This document shows positions 1 through 10,360 of a stretch of DNA of 64,000 nucleotides, piece by piece. Each line of letters opens with the position of its first letter. Position 1 is the first letter of the stretch. Source of the DNA: Balanoglossus misakiensis (taxonomy: Eukaryota > Hemichordata); NCBI GenBank assembly GCA_040954595.2, contig CM082583.2:11780001-11844000 (forward strand), in the 5' to 3' direction. The position numbers were made by a program, and so were the translations under genes. The notes beneath the pieces were generated by a model. That model made no database searches, was not told the DNA's origin, and was given only the letters and a program-made list of their open reading frames with translations.

Positions 1-570
1 TGATTATTTCTACTCAGTTGGAACAACAATAGGGGATGGAAAACAGTCTGGTTGCGTACAAAACCACTACAATCATGCAATGAAAGAACCAGTGAATCAA
101 ATTCAGTGGGTGTAGTGTGCGGTATGTCTTCGTCAACGAGAATATCAGTCTCAATATCCAGTTAGACTTTCATAAAGCATATCAGTTATAGTTTTGTGGT
201 CAATGATACTTATGATCGCATTTTGTGCGCCGTAATTTTTTGAAAGTTTGTTCTAAAAAGAAAAGCTTCGAAGGATGTGTCAGATTGAAAAGTCTATAAC
301 TTGTAAGAGGTTAAAACCACGTTTTTGTCAGAAAGACGCCACTTCTAGTTACAGTTTACGGTAGAAATTCGACATCTTGTTTACTATAAAAACACGTTTG
401 TTAATCTGACCCCATTTGAACCATTGAAACTTAAAGAATGTATGCGACACTCGGACCAGCACGCACGATAACACACCATTATAATAGTGACAGCCAGGTT
501 ACGTTTGTCTGAACACCGTCTGTAACATAATTAAAATTTCACAAATTCCATTTGTCAAAAGCATACTTAC

Positions 571-918
571 CGGAACTCTCGCAAAGGTGGATATCCAGTA
601 CCAATCCCCTGGGTTATTCCAATCAACCGCGCGTTTATCTCTACCCTCGTCAATATTTTCAAAGCTGCCGCTTTTGGTAATTTCACGGTTGTCCTGACCT
701 TCATCGCGATCATCGCGGAGTGGTGATAGCCTTGACAGTATGAAACTCTTGTCCACATCGCCGCAAACACAACTGGCGAAAATGTTTTCTTTCAACGTGT
801 GGACATGTCTATACGTGGCGTAAAACCCCGAAAGACTTGCTATAAGAAGGAAGATATAAGCCGCATAAAGAACTTTGATGTGACGGCCCAAGCTACACTG
901 TTTATCGCACTCCGCCAT
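571..918 (-). CDS. First exon of a type II membrane protein, possibly collagen/colmedin-like (partial)
   Basis: One open exon of 116 codons starts at ATG 918 and ends in phase 0 at a good donor (gtaagt follows base 571). The protein has a short Cys-containing cytoplasmic N-terminus, one hydrophobic segment at about residues 16-37 (VLYAAYIFLLIASLSGF) and then a charged extracellular stretch, the layout of a signal-anchor protein. A furin-type site, GRDKR, lies near residue 95, followed by an aromatic stretch (DWNNPGDWYWIS). A signal anchor, stalk and dibasic site before a downstream domain fit membrane collagens and gliomedin/colmedin proteins, but no collagen or olfactomedin exon is visible here. 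The rest of the gene must lie left of base 571, mostly outside the window. The exon structure is likely; the family is a guess. Confidence 0.55.
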
Positions 919-2753
919 GACTTTCGCAATGTACTACACCTCGGTGTCACGTGGTCGCATAACTTTCAGCCAATCAGCTGTCATGAAATCGGACCTGAAA
1001 TTGAACAGAATGCGATATTCCCAGCAAGGTAGAGTTATTACGTGCGATCTGTTTCCCCGCGTCTAAATTTGGTCACCAATGCTTGAATTGGGAGGTCATG
1101 CTTAGTCACACCAGCGCATGTTTACTGTCCTGACGCCAACGACTGTTTACCGTTGAGAAGCCAACGATGGTTGTAAAATATTGAGGAATTTGATCTCTGA
1201 CGCAGTGTCAATATATTGCACATACATTGCATTGCATTGCAATTTGTCGAGTTTCTTTGTTTATTACCCATTTCGGCGTTCGTTTTCACATTTAGGTAAC
1301 TTAAGTGACAATTTCCCACCAGAATATTGGTATACGTGTATTTTTTTGATTCACGTAACCATCACACTGCACCATCTTTTGACATCTTTTTACTCTAAAA
1401 CTAATTCAAAAACAAATGTGTTATTGTGGTTAAGACAACTCAGAGCCTACACAGGCACTTTCACATACTGTGATAAAATTAGAATTGATCTGACGAACTT
1501 TGTAAGTGTCAAGTATAATTTTTCATTTCGCATTTGTAATGCAAGAAGAATTTATGCAGTTGTTTACCACATTTTTGGCATCTGAAAATTTGAATATGGT
1601 ATGCGATGTAATAATTATACCAGCATGAAAATATTCCCGTTTAAAAAGTCTGAGGCGGTATTTCAAACTTGCCCCGGTCAGTCCCTGACGTGACCTGCAG
1701 TCACTAACGAACATGTGACTTTAATATTGGAAGAGAACTCAAATAGAGTTGTCTTAGGGGTCGTAGTTATAAAATCAGTGTATGAAACTGACTAAATTAT
1801 CCCGTGTACAAACAAAAACAACTCATGCATTGGTTGCCATCCCTGACATACTCCAAACGTGCACTATTGCACGTGCAAAACCTTACCGTTCCTTTCTTTG
1901 GATTTTAGACTCCTGGTAAATCTTTTAATTCCCTTAATTGTCCACCAATTTGGTGACCCCTTTCATGCGAGTGTCTGAAGTATCTACAACCCCTAACAGA
2001 TCCCCACAGGGAGCAAATATTGTATTTCATTCAACTATTATTGGTTTAAGTCACAGTTGGGGATAAATTGTTAAATGTTTACTGTCAACTACCATGTTAC
2101 TACTTTTAAGGTATTAGTGTATTAGTGTCAAACAGCAAGCTGTATACTTGGTAACCAGTGGAGTCTCACACACTGAGAAGAATGAATAAACTGCCATTTT
2201 TACAAGAACCAAAACTTTAATCTTCTTTTCAAACACAAATCACAGTGGTTATCACAAGGTGGAAAATGTAAATAGTCTTACAAAAATGTTTACATTTCAG
2301 TGCTGTCAAGTGTGTTGCATACACTTCACGACTACTAAACAACAAATTCTGGTCATTTTGAATACAGAGCAAAGAGTATACACACAAATGTTGAGGAGTT
2401 TCTGTGTATACCTCCCCTTCTATGATTGTGGGGTGCAGAAAGCGCCCTCAACGGACAAAAGATACAATCGCATCCACTCAGTAAAATTGCAGTGTTTCAT
2501 CACTATCTTCAAGTCCAGTAATTTTGACTGCATGTTTGAGAAAACAGTACACTGTCTATTTCTTATGAGTGAAAACTGCACTGTGAACCATCACATCCAG
2601 ATGGTACACGTATGAGTAAAACTTGTTGGAAGTCTCCAAGTATATTCAGCCTACACCGTTTCAGTCTTCATTAAATGTTTTGACTGCAGGTTCTCTACTA
2701 GTCCGAATAAGACACACATTTCTTTGTAAATATCTTTAATACGTTTGCAGTCA
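919..2753. other. Intergenic region, no gene recognised
   Basis: AT-rich DNA between the membrane-protein exon and the 3' end of DTWD2. The open frames here (for example 1181-1585 and 2259-2615 on the plus strand) have no recognisable motif, no convincing splice context and biased composition. The part next to 2753 is probably DTWD2 3' UTR. Confidence 0.5.
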
Positions 2754-4204
2754 TCAACTGTCATCTTTCGTAGCTGTGCTTTGACTGTTGTTGACTTTCT
2801 TTTTGTATAAACCGTTCTTTTTCAAGTGTTCCTTGCTTTGATGTGCAACAGCTCCATGCTCAATTTGGAAGTCACACAGCGCCCTCAGTGGTTTGCTAAG
2901 AATCTGAAATCAAAAGATAAGACACACAAGTCATGATAGAAAATCACAGACAGAGACAAAAACTCCAAGCACTCAGAATAGTACAGCAAGGCAGATAGGA
3001 ATACCTCACCTCTACTAACTCAGGTTTGTTTTCCAGAATTGCAAGGGCAAATGCGGCTGCTTCTAGAGTGGACAGAGCTGCATCCGTTGGCTGTGTTCTT
3101 ATCACATATTCACTGACAATGTTTAAAGATAACTTCACCTGTGGAATCAAATAAAACCAAAACAACATCAACATTAACCCATTGGACACTTACCCTCCAA
3201 AGTTGATTGCCTAATACATGTATACACAATGACAAACACTTTGCTATCTGCTTACCTGCTTTGTTCTTTGAAGAAAATGATTATTGGAATAAATACCCTT
3301 GGCTTGAGGCCAAGTGCCATCAATTAAAATAAGATTGTAAGAGGGATAACTGTCCTTGGGCAAAGATTCAAGGTCCACAGCCTGAGGTCCAGGATACAGA
3401 AGTAAAGTATTTGGAGCTGACGTGATCTTGTCCAACAAGGCATGTCTACAAAAAAAAGCAAAATTTGAATTAGTACAGAGGATGCTCAAATTTAGCTTAC
3501 AACCTAACGTGTATTGATAAAAATATAAGAAGAGGGAGGTGTGATAACTTTGAAAGAATTCCCACCTGTTAAATCGCCGTCCTCTGATGATGTGGACTCT
3601 ATCTTGAGGCAAGCTGAAGTTCAGTATTGGCACAGTTCTCAGTACACGTTCTTCTTCATGGGGATGTTGCAGTATGTACAATGTGGTTGAAACTTGTTTT
3701 CTCTCGTTGGGCAAGTATGGGCAAAGGCAAACACTGGCTGGTCGGCTGGTGAGAGAGAAAAAATAAGATGATCAGATGGCCAGTGCCTTTAGCTATATAT
3801 TCAATCATCACAGATATCATATATGCACTTTTTAAAACTTATATGTTTACAGTTTATCCAAATCCATTCCCGATCCAGATGCGTCTTTCACAGAATCTAT
3901 TAGAACTTGCAAGATGATGTAACACAGTGTAAATTCTCAACTGAAGTCTGAACTGATTGAATATCGTATACTTCTAGAATTTATTGTAATTCTCTTACGT
4001 GCATCTGGCACAGATAGGCCTCCTTTCCGATTCTTCTATTGGCAACGCTCCCAAATCCGACAAGACGTCGTCTTCTTCATGGGTTGACACGTTCGTCACC
4101 ATGTTCATGTTGTTCAAAGCTTGTGTCAACTTTGACCTCGGAAGAGCCGGCATCCTCATACGCAAGTAAGAATTCAGTAACGTTTCAAAAGCATAAAAAA
4201 TCAT
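2754..4204 (-). CDS. DTWD2: DTWD2 homologue: tRNA-uridine aminocarboxypropyltransferase, 5 exons
   Basis: Exons (minus strand): 3999-4204, 3566-3745, 3256-3445, 3010-3138, 2754-2903. All junctions are GT-AG and in phase, giving about 284 aa, close to the roughly 300 aa of vertebrate DTWD2. DTWD2 transfers the aminocarboxypropyl group of SAM to uridine to make acp3U in the tRNA D-loop. Visible family marks, in order: a CARC...CLC cysteine cluster that is probably a zinc site, split by intron 1 (RPICARC, then SVCLCPYLP); LQHPHEE; the DTW-type core IDGTWPQAK; and a C-terminal [10 protein letters not shown] helix followed by [12 protein letters not shown]. The start is uncertain: ATGs at 4204, 4159 and 4153 are all in frame. 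It is divergent from C1orf43 with under 300 bp between start codons. Confidence 0.9.
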
Positions 4205-4464
4205 TGCAAAATTTCAATTGCAGAAATGAATTATACGTTCAATATGAATGTTTAAGTTATGCACCATATCTCAAGAGGCGTACATTATAAATATAGTTCG
4301 TGCTATATTTGTCATTACCTAGAACGAGGGTAGGGAAGTAAAGATGGCGGACAAGGTTGAACAACTTGATTGACCTGATTGTTTATATTGTGCATTTGTG
4401 TGTTTCGTAGTTCTTTCACGCCTTTCTGAACGTCTAAAGGTATTCACGTTATAGCAGGAAAAGG
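4205..4464. promoter_or_regulatory. Shared bidirectional promoter of DTWD2 and C1orf43 with YY1-like site
   Basis: About 260 bp separates the two divergent start codons. It holds AAGATGGCGG at 4341-4350, which matches the YY1 core (AAGATGGCGGC) that commonly sits close to housekeeping transcription starts. No TATA box is evident. The assignment rests on gene arrangement and this one motif. Confidence 0.55.
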
Positions 4465-6823
4465 ATGTCGTCGACAGAACCGCTTTCACTTGTAAATATT
4501 ATACTGATCATCGGATTTGGCGGAGTGGTAATTATGATTTACATTTGTTTACAAATACAATCAGCAACAGTAAGACAGCTTCTAACTCTACATTTGATTT
4601 TAATCAAATTGCGAGGTGATATCCTTCTCTCTCTTTTTCACTTAGGGATTTTTGATTCTATTTATATTTGCGAAACGTCAAATCATGAGGTTTGCACTGA
4701 AATCCAGACGAGGCCCTCACACATCTGTTGGCCACAATGCACCAAAGTACCTGAAAGAAGAAATTGAGCGTCGCATAGATAGAGTGAAAGCAATCAAACA
4801 TGAGCCAAAACTGCTTGAGGCTAATGATTACAGGTATAGATTTCTTCAAGGAGAGAATCCAACTGGAGGTGAGTTTACACAACAATATTCAAAGACTTTG
4901 CAATGACCCCCCCCCCCCCCCCCCCCCCATAAGCCACTCCCACCCCACCTGGCTGAAGAGACTGACCAGTCCCTAATGTATGGTATATTTGTGTGTGAGA
5001 GACTATGTAAGATAATTATAAATAGTGTTTCACTTTTAGTGTGGAAAGGTGTCAATGAATCATATTCATAATTGAGTGAAATAGTTCACAATTTGATGTC
5101 TGGAATTCAATTCACAGAACACATAACATACATCTACAGAATGAAAGCAGTTGATGCAATCACCCTATTAGGTGAGTTGAATATTATTTAACTTGAAAAC
5201 TGCATGATTAGGTCTTCAGTCCCAGGTTTGGATGTACAAAAATGTGACAACATATGCTTTGAACTTTGTTGATGCAATGTATTGCCACCTCATGGATCCT
5301 ACAAAGAAGTTGTTTTAACCCATATATTTAACCAAATATTTCAGATGAACAACTGAGAGAACTGGATCCACATCTCTGCAGGTCACCAGGATACAGCGTC
5401 CGTGAACATCTTCTGGATCTCAGAGAAGGTCCCCTCGCACCGTTAAAAGCTGCCAAGTTATCACTTCTCAGAGCTTTTGCTGACAGCTATGAACATGCCA
5501 GACATGGATTCAAGGTAAATTATCAGCAGCTAAAAATAACAGACCATTTCTGTACAAGATAGTTGATGATGGAAAATTAAATCTTGTGAGGTATCACAAT
5601 GAGTAGAAAATTATCTATCACACTTAATCAGATTTTCCATTCATTAATGCAGTATGGACATCTTCCTTATGCTGCAAGCCAAGCTCCTAGTTGTAATTCA
5701 CCGCTTTGATGCTTAACAGCACCATTATGAAACTCAATGAAAGGCAAAATATCATGGCTATGCAGCAGTAATTACAAAGATCATGTCTATTTTCTAAGCA
5801 TGTAAGTAGTGCATTTCTACATAGTTATATCATTAAATGTTCTTGTAGTATAATTCTACATCTCTGCTTGTCTTTCAAATTGCCTTCTTCTATTTAAGGA
5901 TCCCAGACGTGTGTCCAAGGTGAGAATTTCTTCATCACACTTTTTATGATTTTCATGTTCCATGGACATGTTAATTGTTTCACAGTGAGGAATTATAGCA
6001 CTACTGGCTTTTTTCTGTAGCATATCTTATCAATCTAGTACTTCTGGATTGAGTTCTTTCTATCTGTCTCTCTGTTCGGAGCCATTATGTACTAGGACAG
6101 TGTACTGTGAAGCATAGTACATACACTTGTCAATGCATTTTGTGATGTCATCTAATTGTAAAGTGGGTGGCCAAGAGCCATTTTACTCAAGTCCAAAGCC
6201 ATTACTTTGGTATGCTCATATGCCATACAATTCAGTGCGGCTGTCATGCGGCCATTTTGTTTGGGTTTTTAGTGTCAAAGGTCATGTAAGTAAGAGCAGT
6301 CTCATGCAACTCACCTATGCCCATCTTTGCATGCATGATATATTTCTGTCAAAAGTCAAATAATTTCACCTGTAATGGAGCTAGTCATCTAGGCAGTAAA
6401 CATCTAATGAAAAACATATAGTCTCATCTGACTGACTCATTCATTTCTGTGTGTTCCCTTTCAGCCATTCGGAGAAGCAGAGTATATGCGCTACATGGGA
6501 TTCCTAAATGAAATTTTAAATTGGTAAGTTGTTGATATTTACTGAACAACTTGTTGTTTCTCATTGAAAGCGACTCTCACTGACTTGAACTATTGACATC
6601 TTGTAAACTTTTCAGCATAAGGAACAAGATCCAGAGCCAGGAACAGACTGGGACTGTTGTGTACCGCAAGAAGGGAAGTTCTATTGGTAGTTCAGCTGAT
6701 GTGGTGGACGGCGGAAAGGAAAAGATCTACGTGACATCTTCAGGGTCAACCATCAAAGACAGTTCAGAGTTCATCAAAATGAATGTGATGTCAATAGGAC
6801 AGAGTCATGAAAGCTCGGTGTAG
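4465..6823 (+). CDS. C1orf43: C1orf43 (NICE-3) homologue, single-pass membrane protein, 7 exons
   Basis: Exons: 4465-4527, 4646-4868, 5118-5171, 5345-5514, 5899-5919, 6465-6523, 6616-6823. All junctions are GT-AG and the phases close to a 265-aa protein (human about 253 aa). The N-terminus has one transmembrane helix made by exons 1 and 2 (LVNIILIIGFGGV, then GFLILFIFAKRQ), followed by the family hallmark IMRFALKSRRGPH and VGHNAPKYLKEEI. Further family blocks are YIYRMKAVDAI, the DLREGP-like segment, and EYMRYMGFLNEI. The human protein is linked to phagocytosis and Golgi/mitochondrial integrity; the biochemical role is not established. Exon 5 is a 21-nt, phase-0 microexon (DPRRVSK), so it could be skipped without a frameshift. 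AATAAA lies at 7009-7014. Confidence 0.92.
4906..4928 (+). repeat. Poly-C tract in C1orf43 intron 2
   Basis: An uninterrupted run of more than 20 cytosines lies 38 nt after the exon 2 donor. Its length is probably polymorphic or unreliable in the assembly. Confidence 0.9.
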
Positions 6824-7008
6824 AAATCTATCTAGATTAATTGCACTATGTGGACTTGCATAGTCATAAATGCCTCTGAACAAAACAAGTTCATTTAATG
6901 TCTGTAGTTTCCAAACATAATGCAAATCATGACAGTTCTGATCAAATTGGCTCAAATAGTTGGATATTTACATAAAATGTTATGTCAGACATTACATCTT
7001 TTTATTAA

Positions 7009-7014
7009 AATAAA
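7009..7014 (+). promoter_or_regulatory. Poly(A) signal, C1orf43
   Basis: AATAAA about 185 nt after the C1orf43 stop codon, the first canonical hexamer on this strand. Confidence 0.5.
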
Positions 7015-7496
7015 TTACTATATTTGTTATTTCTTCTTTCTTTATCCATCATTTATTACTGTGGACATAAAAATATCAATGCATAATTCAAATGACATGA
7101 ACAATGCATGCAGTAGCTGTATGCTGATCTGTAGAAATGGTAGAACCCGTAACTAGCCACTTTGGCTTATTTTGCCAGTTATTTTATCCTGCGATGAATA
7201 TATAAAACAGACCCTATGTTTATAGGTCGGAGAAAATATTTTCGATACCAATGTGGCAGTTAAGCAGGTCGTGTGCTTATAAATAAACTGCAGTGTTTTA
7301 ATACAGATCTGACAATATATTCGTATACGTTGTGGAATTGCAGTGGGGGGACCGTGAGTGGATGATAGATCGAGGCAATTTAGGTAACTTAGAGGGCCTC
7401 TGAGGTAGGCCTATCTCCTCCAGCATCCAGTTAGGGGAACCTTTAAAGTATGTAACATAGTGACGCTGAATGCACAGTGAGTGAGACCAGAAAACT

Positions 7497-8945
7497 ATGG
7501 ACTTAGTAACTTTTGTGTCATTAACGTGCATAATTATAACGGTGCTAAGTTTTACTGCAGGAATGTAAGTATCCTTTTCGTGTGACTGCTGTACTTTGCA
7601 CTTCTGAAGTTTGGGGGCGGATCATGAACTTTTGACCTGTAGACGTTTCCGGTGTTTTCCCTACCAGCTGGGCCCTCGTCAGTAGCAATATGCCGGTAGC
7701 CTGAATTCATAATTGGACCATTGCTATACTTTTTAACCCTGAAATGGCACTCGTAATCTATTCACAAAATTTGACAGTGTTTCCTATCTTTGCAGTCCAC
7801 CATGTCTAGATATCTACAGGAAGAAAACTACACATAATGTACCTTTCCTTCCATTTGTGGTTGGGTTAATTAAGTAAGTAGCATTTCTTTGTTTTTATAT
7901 TGTTGTAGTATTATGTATTACCCTTGTCAATTGCCTTAAAGTAATTTGTTCCCTTCCATTTATAATTTCATCATTCTTTTTATTTCAGTAATTATGCCAA
8001 TACATATTATGGTTATCTGAGATGGGATATTACCATTTTAGTTGTCAGTTTCATTGGTTCTGTCATTCAGTCAGCTTACGTTATGGTTTATCTCCGTTTT
8101 GCTGATAGAAAGGTAAAGCTCCCATTCTGACAGATTTTAAATGTTTTGCAGATACATGAGCTGGGAACATCTGTTTTGATTCTGCAGTTGTTTTATTATA
8201 CTTTTATGATCTGCTTGAGAGTATTTTTTGCCTTTTATAATGTATTTTACATATTTTGTTCTCAGGGCAATACATATTTACAACTCTTCTATGGATTACT
8301 GTTCCTAGCGATATTATACTTTTATCTTCACTACATTGTTGTGGATGAAGTAACCTTGACTGATAGACTGGGACTTGTTACGTGTGTATTGGTGCTTGTA
8401 TTTAATATTGCCCCACTGGCAGAATTGGTAAGTCATGTTGCAGTCGATTATATAGGGTTATACACTAATAAGGCCTTGTAAACAAGAGGTTTTATCTGTA
8501 AAATTCAATTTTCGTTTAGAAAATTTCCTGGTGTGGTGGAAATAAGCATTGTTTAATATTTTGTCTATGTTTTATATTCTCTTTCACAGGCTGACATTGT
8601 AAAGACCAAATCCTCCGAAAAGCTATCCCTGAGTTTGACTGTAGCGATATTTCTAACATCGTTATCTTGGTTTTCTTATGGATTATTGGTTGATGATCTC
8701 TATATACAGGTAAGGTCATCACAAATGCTGTACATGACCAATCAAACAGGTTGGAGGTGGTGGTCTGATTAATTTGCATATTGACCTTTTGAACTCTCTT
8801 CACACCCATGATAATACAGAGAGATTTCATGATGTGTTTATTTTTTTCCTCTCTGCAGTTACCCAGTTTGCAAGGAATCATGTCCTGTCTTCTGCAGTTT
8901 TTCCTCCTGTGGAAATATCCCGTTTCTGAGAAGAAAACAGTTTAG
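7497..8945 (+). CDS. SLC50A1: SWEET sugar transporter (SLC50A1 homologue), 6 exons
   Basis: Exons: 7497-7564, 7796-7873, 7989-8112, 8266-8427, 8590-8709, 8859-8945. All junctions are GT-AG and in phase, giving 212 aa, the usual animal SWEET length. SWEETs are bidirectional sugar uniporters made of two three-helix MtN3 bundles plus a linker helix. Bundle 1 covers exons 1-3, with CLDIYRKKTT and FLPFVVGLIN. Bundle 2 covers exons 4-6, with LGLVTCVLVLVFNIAPL, KTKSSEKLSLSLTVAIF and SWFSYGLLVDD. The protein ends in a basic tail (KYPVSEKKTV). It is odd in that the Asn of the family V-N-x-x-G motif (helix 3) and of the P-N-x-x-G motif (helix 7) are both serine (VVSFIG, LPSLQG), and the usual Trp before Tyr-Gly in helix 2 is absent (NTYYGYL). 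It is still clearly a SWEET. Confidence 0.92.
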
Positions 8946-9359
8946 TGGATACTTGTTCCAAGACAACCTTTCCTATTAGATACGTCCTCTTGTAAATTTA
9001 CAGGGAAACCATGCATTCAATGAAATGGGTTCATTGTTTTCTTGAGACGCACACGCTGAATTTTTTCACATTGATTTATAACAATACATACTGTCATTGC
9101 ATTGGCAAGTATAATTATTATCAATATTAGTGATTGAGGCTTTTAATGAAAAACGCACAATTTTAAGGGGCAATACTGTACACTAGCAGTGCAGATGTAA
9201 TCTGAGGTGCTTCAAATTTTGAATCTGCATGTTGAATTGACTTGCAAAATTAATAGCAAATGGTTTACCCAATAACAAGGCATCACGTTACTCAATTTAC
9301 AGAAAAAAATTGATGCAGCTGATAATCTTTTAGTAACAAACAATAAGTGTAATATTTAA

Positions 9360-9499
9360 GCAATAAAGCACCCCCAGCCATGGTATACCACGAGATTTTG
9401 ACCAGTTCACGACATATACGCACGAGCGATAGCGAGTGCGTATATGGAGTTGAACTGGTCAAAATCGAGTGGTATACCATGGCTGGGGGTGTTTTATTG
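9360..9499. mobile_element. 140-bp foldback (palindromic) element, MITE-like
   Basis: Two arms of about 64 nt (9360-9423 and 9436-9499) are inverted copies with only a few mismatches, around a 12-nt centre (gagcgatagcga). Each arm carries CACCCCCAGCCATGG and GATTTTGACCAGTTCA. There is no coding capacity beyond the palindrome's own chance frames. It resembles a foldback MITE; no target-site duplication could be assigned. Confidence 0.7.
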
Positions 9500-9500
9500 C

Positions 9501-9679
9501 TATTATATTATGCCAGTATATTGAAACTTTGCATAAAACATTTTAAAAAGGCATTTTCTTTGACTACGAGTTTTGCGTGCATTATGACTGTGGTATATGG
9601 CTAATATATCACGGTCACGTGTCGTGTCTCGACCAATCAAATAGCGTGATTTACACCATCAATATACTGGTATAATATA
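9501..9679. mobile_element. Short element with terminal inverted repeats, adjacent to the foldback
   Basis: TATATTATGCCAGTATATTG (near 9504-9523) reappears in inverted orientation at 9660-9679 with one mismatch. They enclose about 136 bp that includes GACCAATCAAATAGCG. This is the size and layout of a small non-autonomous DNA transposon. It starts where the foldback ends, so the two may be one compound element. Confidence 0.5.
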
Positions 9680-10360
9680 ATTTATAATAACTGGTGGCAA
9701 TTTTTTGTGATTGATGTGTTTACATTGTGTTATCGCTCCTTATGCGTAACTATAATAGAGTACAAATGAAAACATTTTAAAAAGAATTGTTGCAGTATTT
9801 CACAAAGGTACATTTTTACAATAAATGTATGCTATTTTAGCATATATTATAAGAAACAACTGTGACTGAATTATTCTTATAATCCTAGAGTACCCTATCT
9901 TGCCCTAGCAAGCAGTATTAATTCAGTTAGGGAGTCCTTCCCACAAGAAATGGCTGTGCTCAGTTTCGTAAATTTTTTGGCCATTTTTTCATGAAAAAGT
10001 GTTATTTTGATATGCTATCGGGTAATGTCATTTGATAGACACAATCAAAAGCATATCCAAGTTTGAAATTTTATCGAGTTGCAGCTTAGGGTCATCTCCT
10101 AAAAGTATCCGATCACCAAAACGACGCACAACGTAGCACTTGTGTGGTTTCAGCCGACCAATTCATTCTACCAATTTGCTATTGAAAGACCGGTACAACA
10201 TGAATAATTTGAATAACCCTTGCCCATCCACGTAATAACTAAGCTTAGTTATTGTGTAACTGTATGCCAGCTTTAATATGCAAACAGAACCTGCATCGAT
10301 GACCCACTGATACTAACAAGGGGCTGTAATATGTAAATAACGAGCGGTCAGAGTGCCAAA
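9680..10360. other. Intergenic region upstream of the sulfotransferase
   Basis: AT-rich sequence with no convincing exon. The last 100 bases before the ATG at 10361 should include the sulfotransferase promoter and 5' UTR; no TATA box or strong motif was recognised. Confidence 0.4.

Noticed and set aside
2259-2615. 118-codon plus-strand frame with several cysteines
   Set aside because: No splice context or recognised motif, and it lies in the likely DTWD2 3' flank on the opposite strand.
9292-9604. Two opposed short frames with similar peptides
   Set aside because: They are the two arms of the foldback element, so similarity is due to the palindrome.
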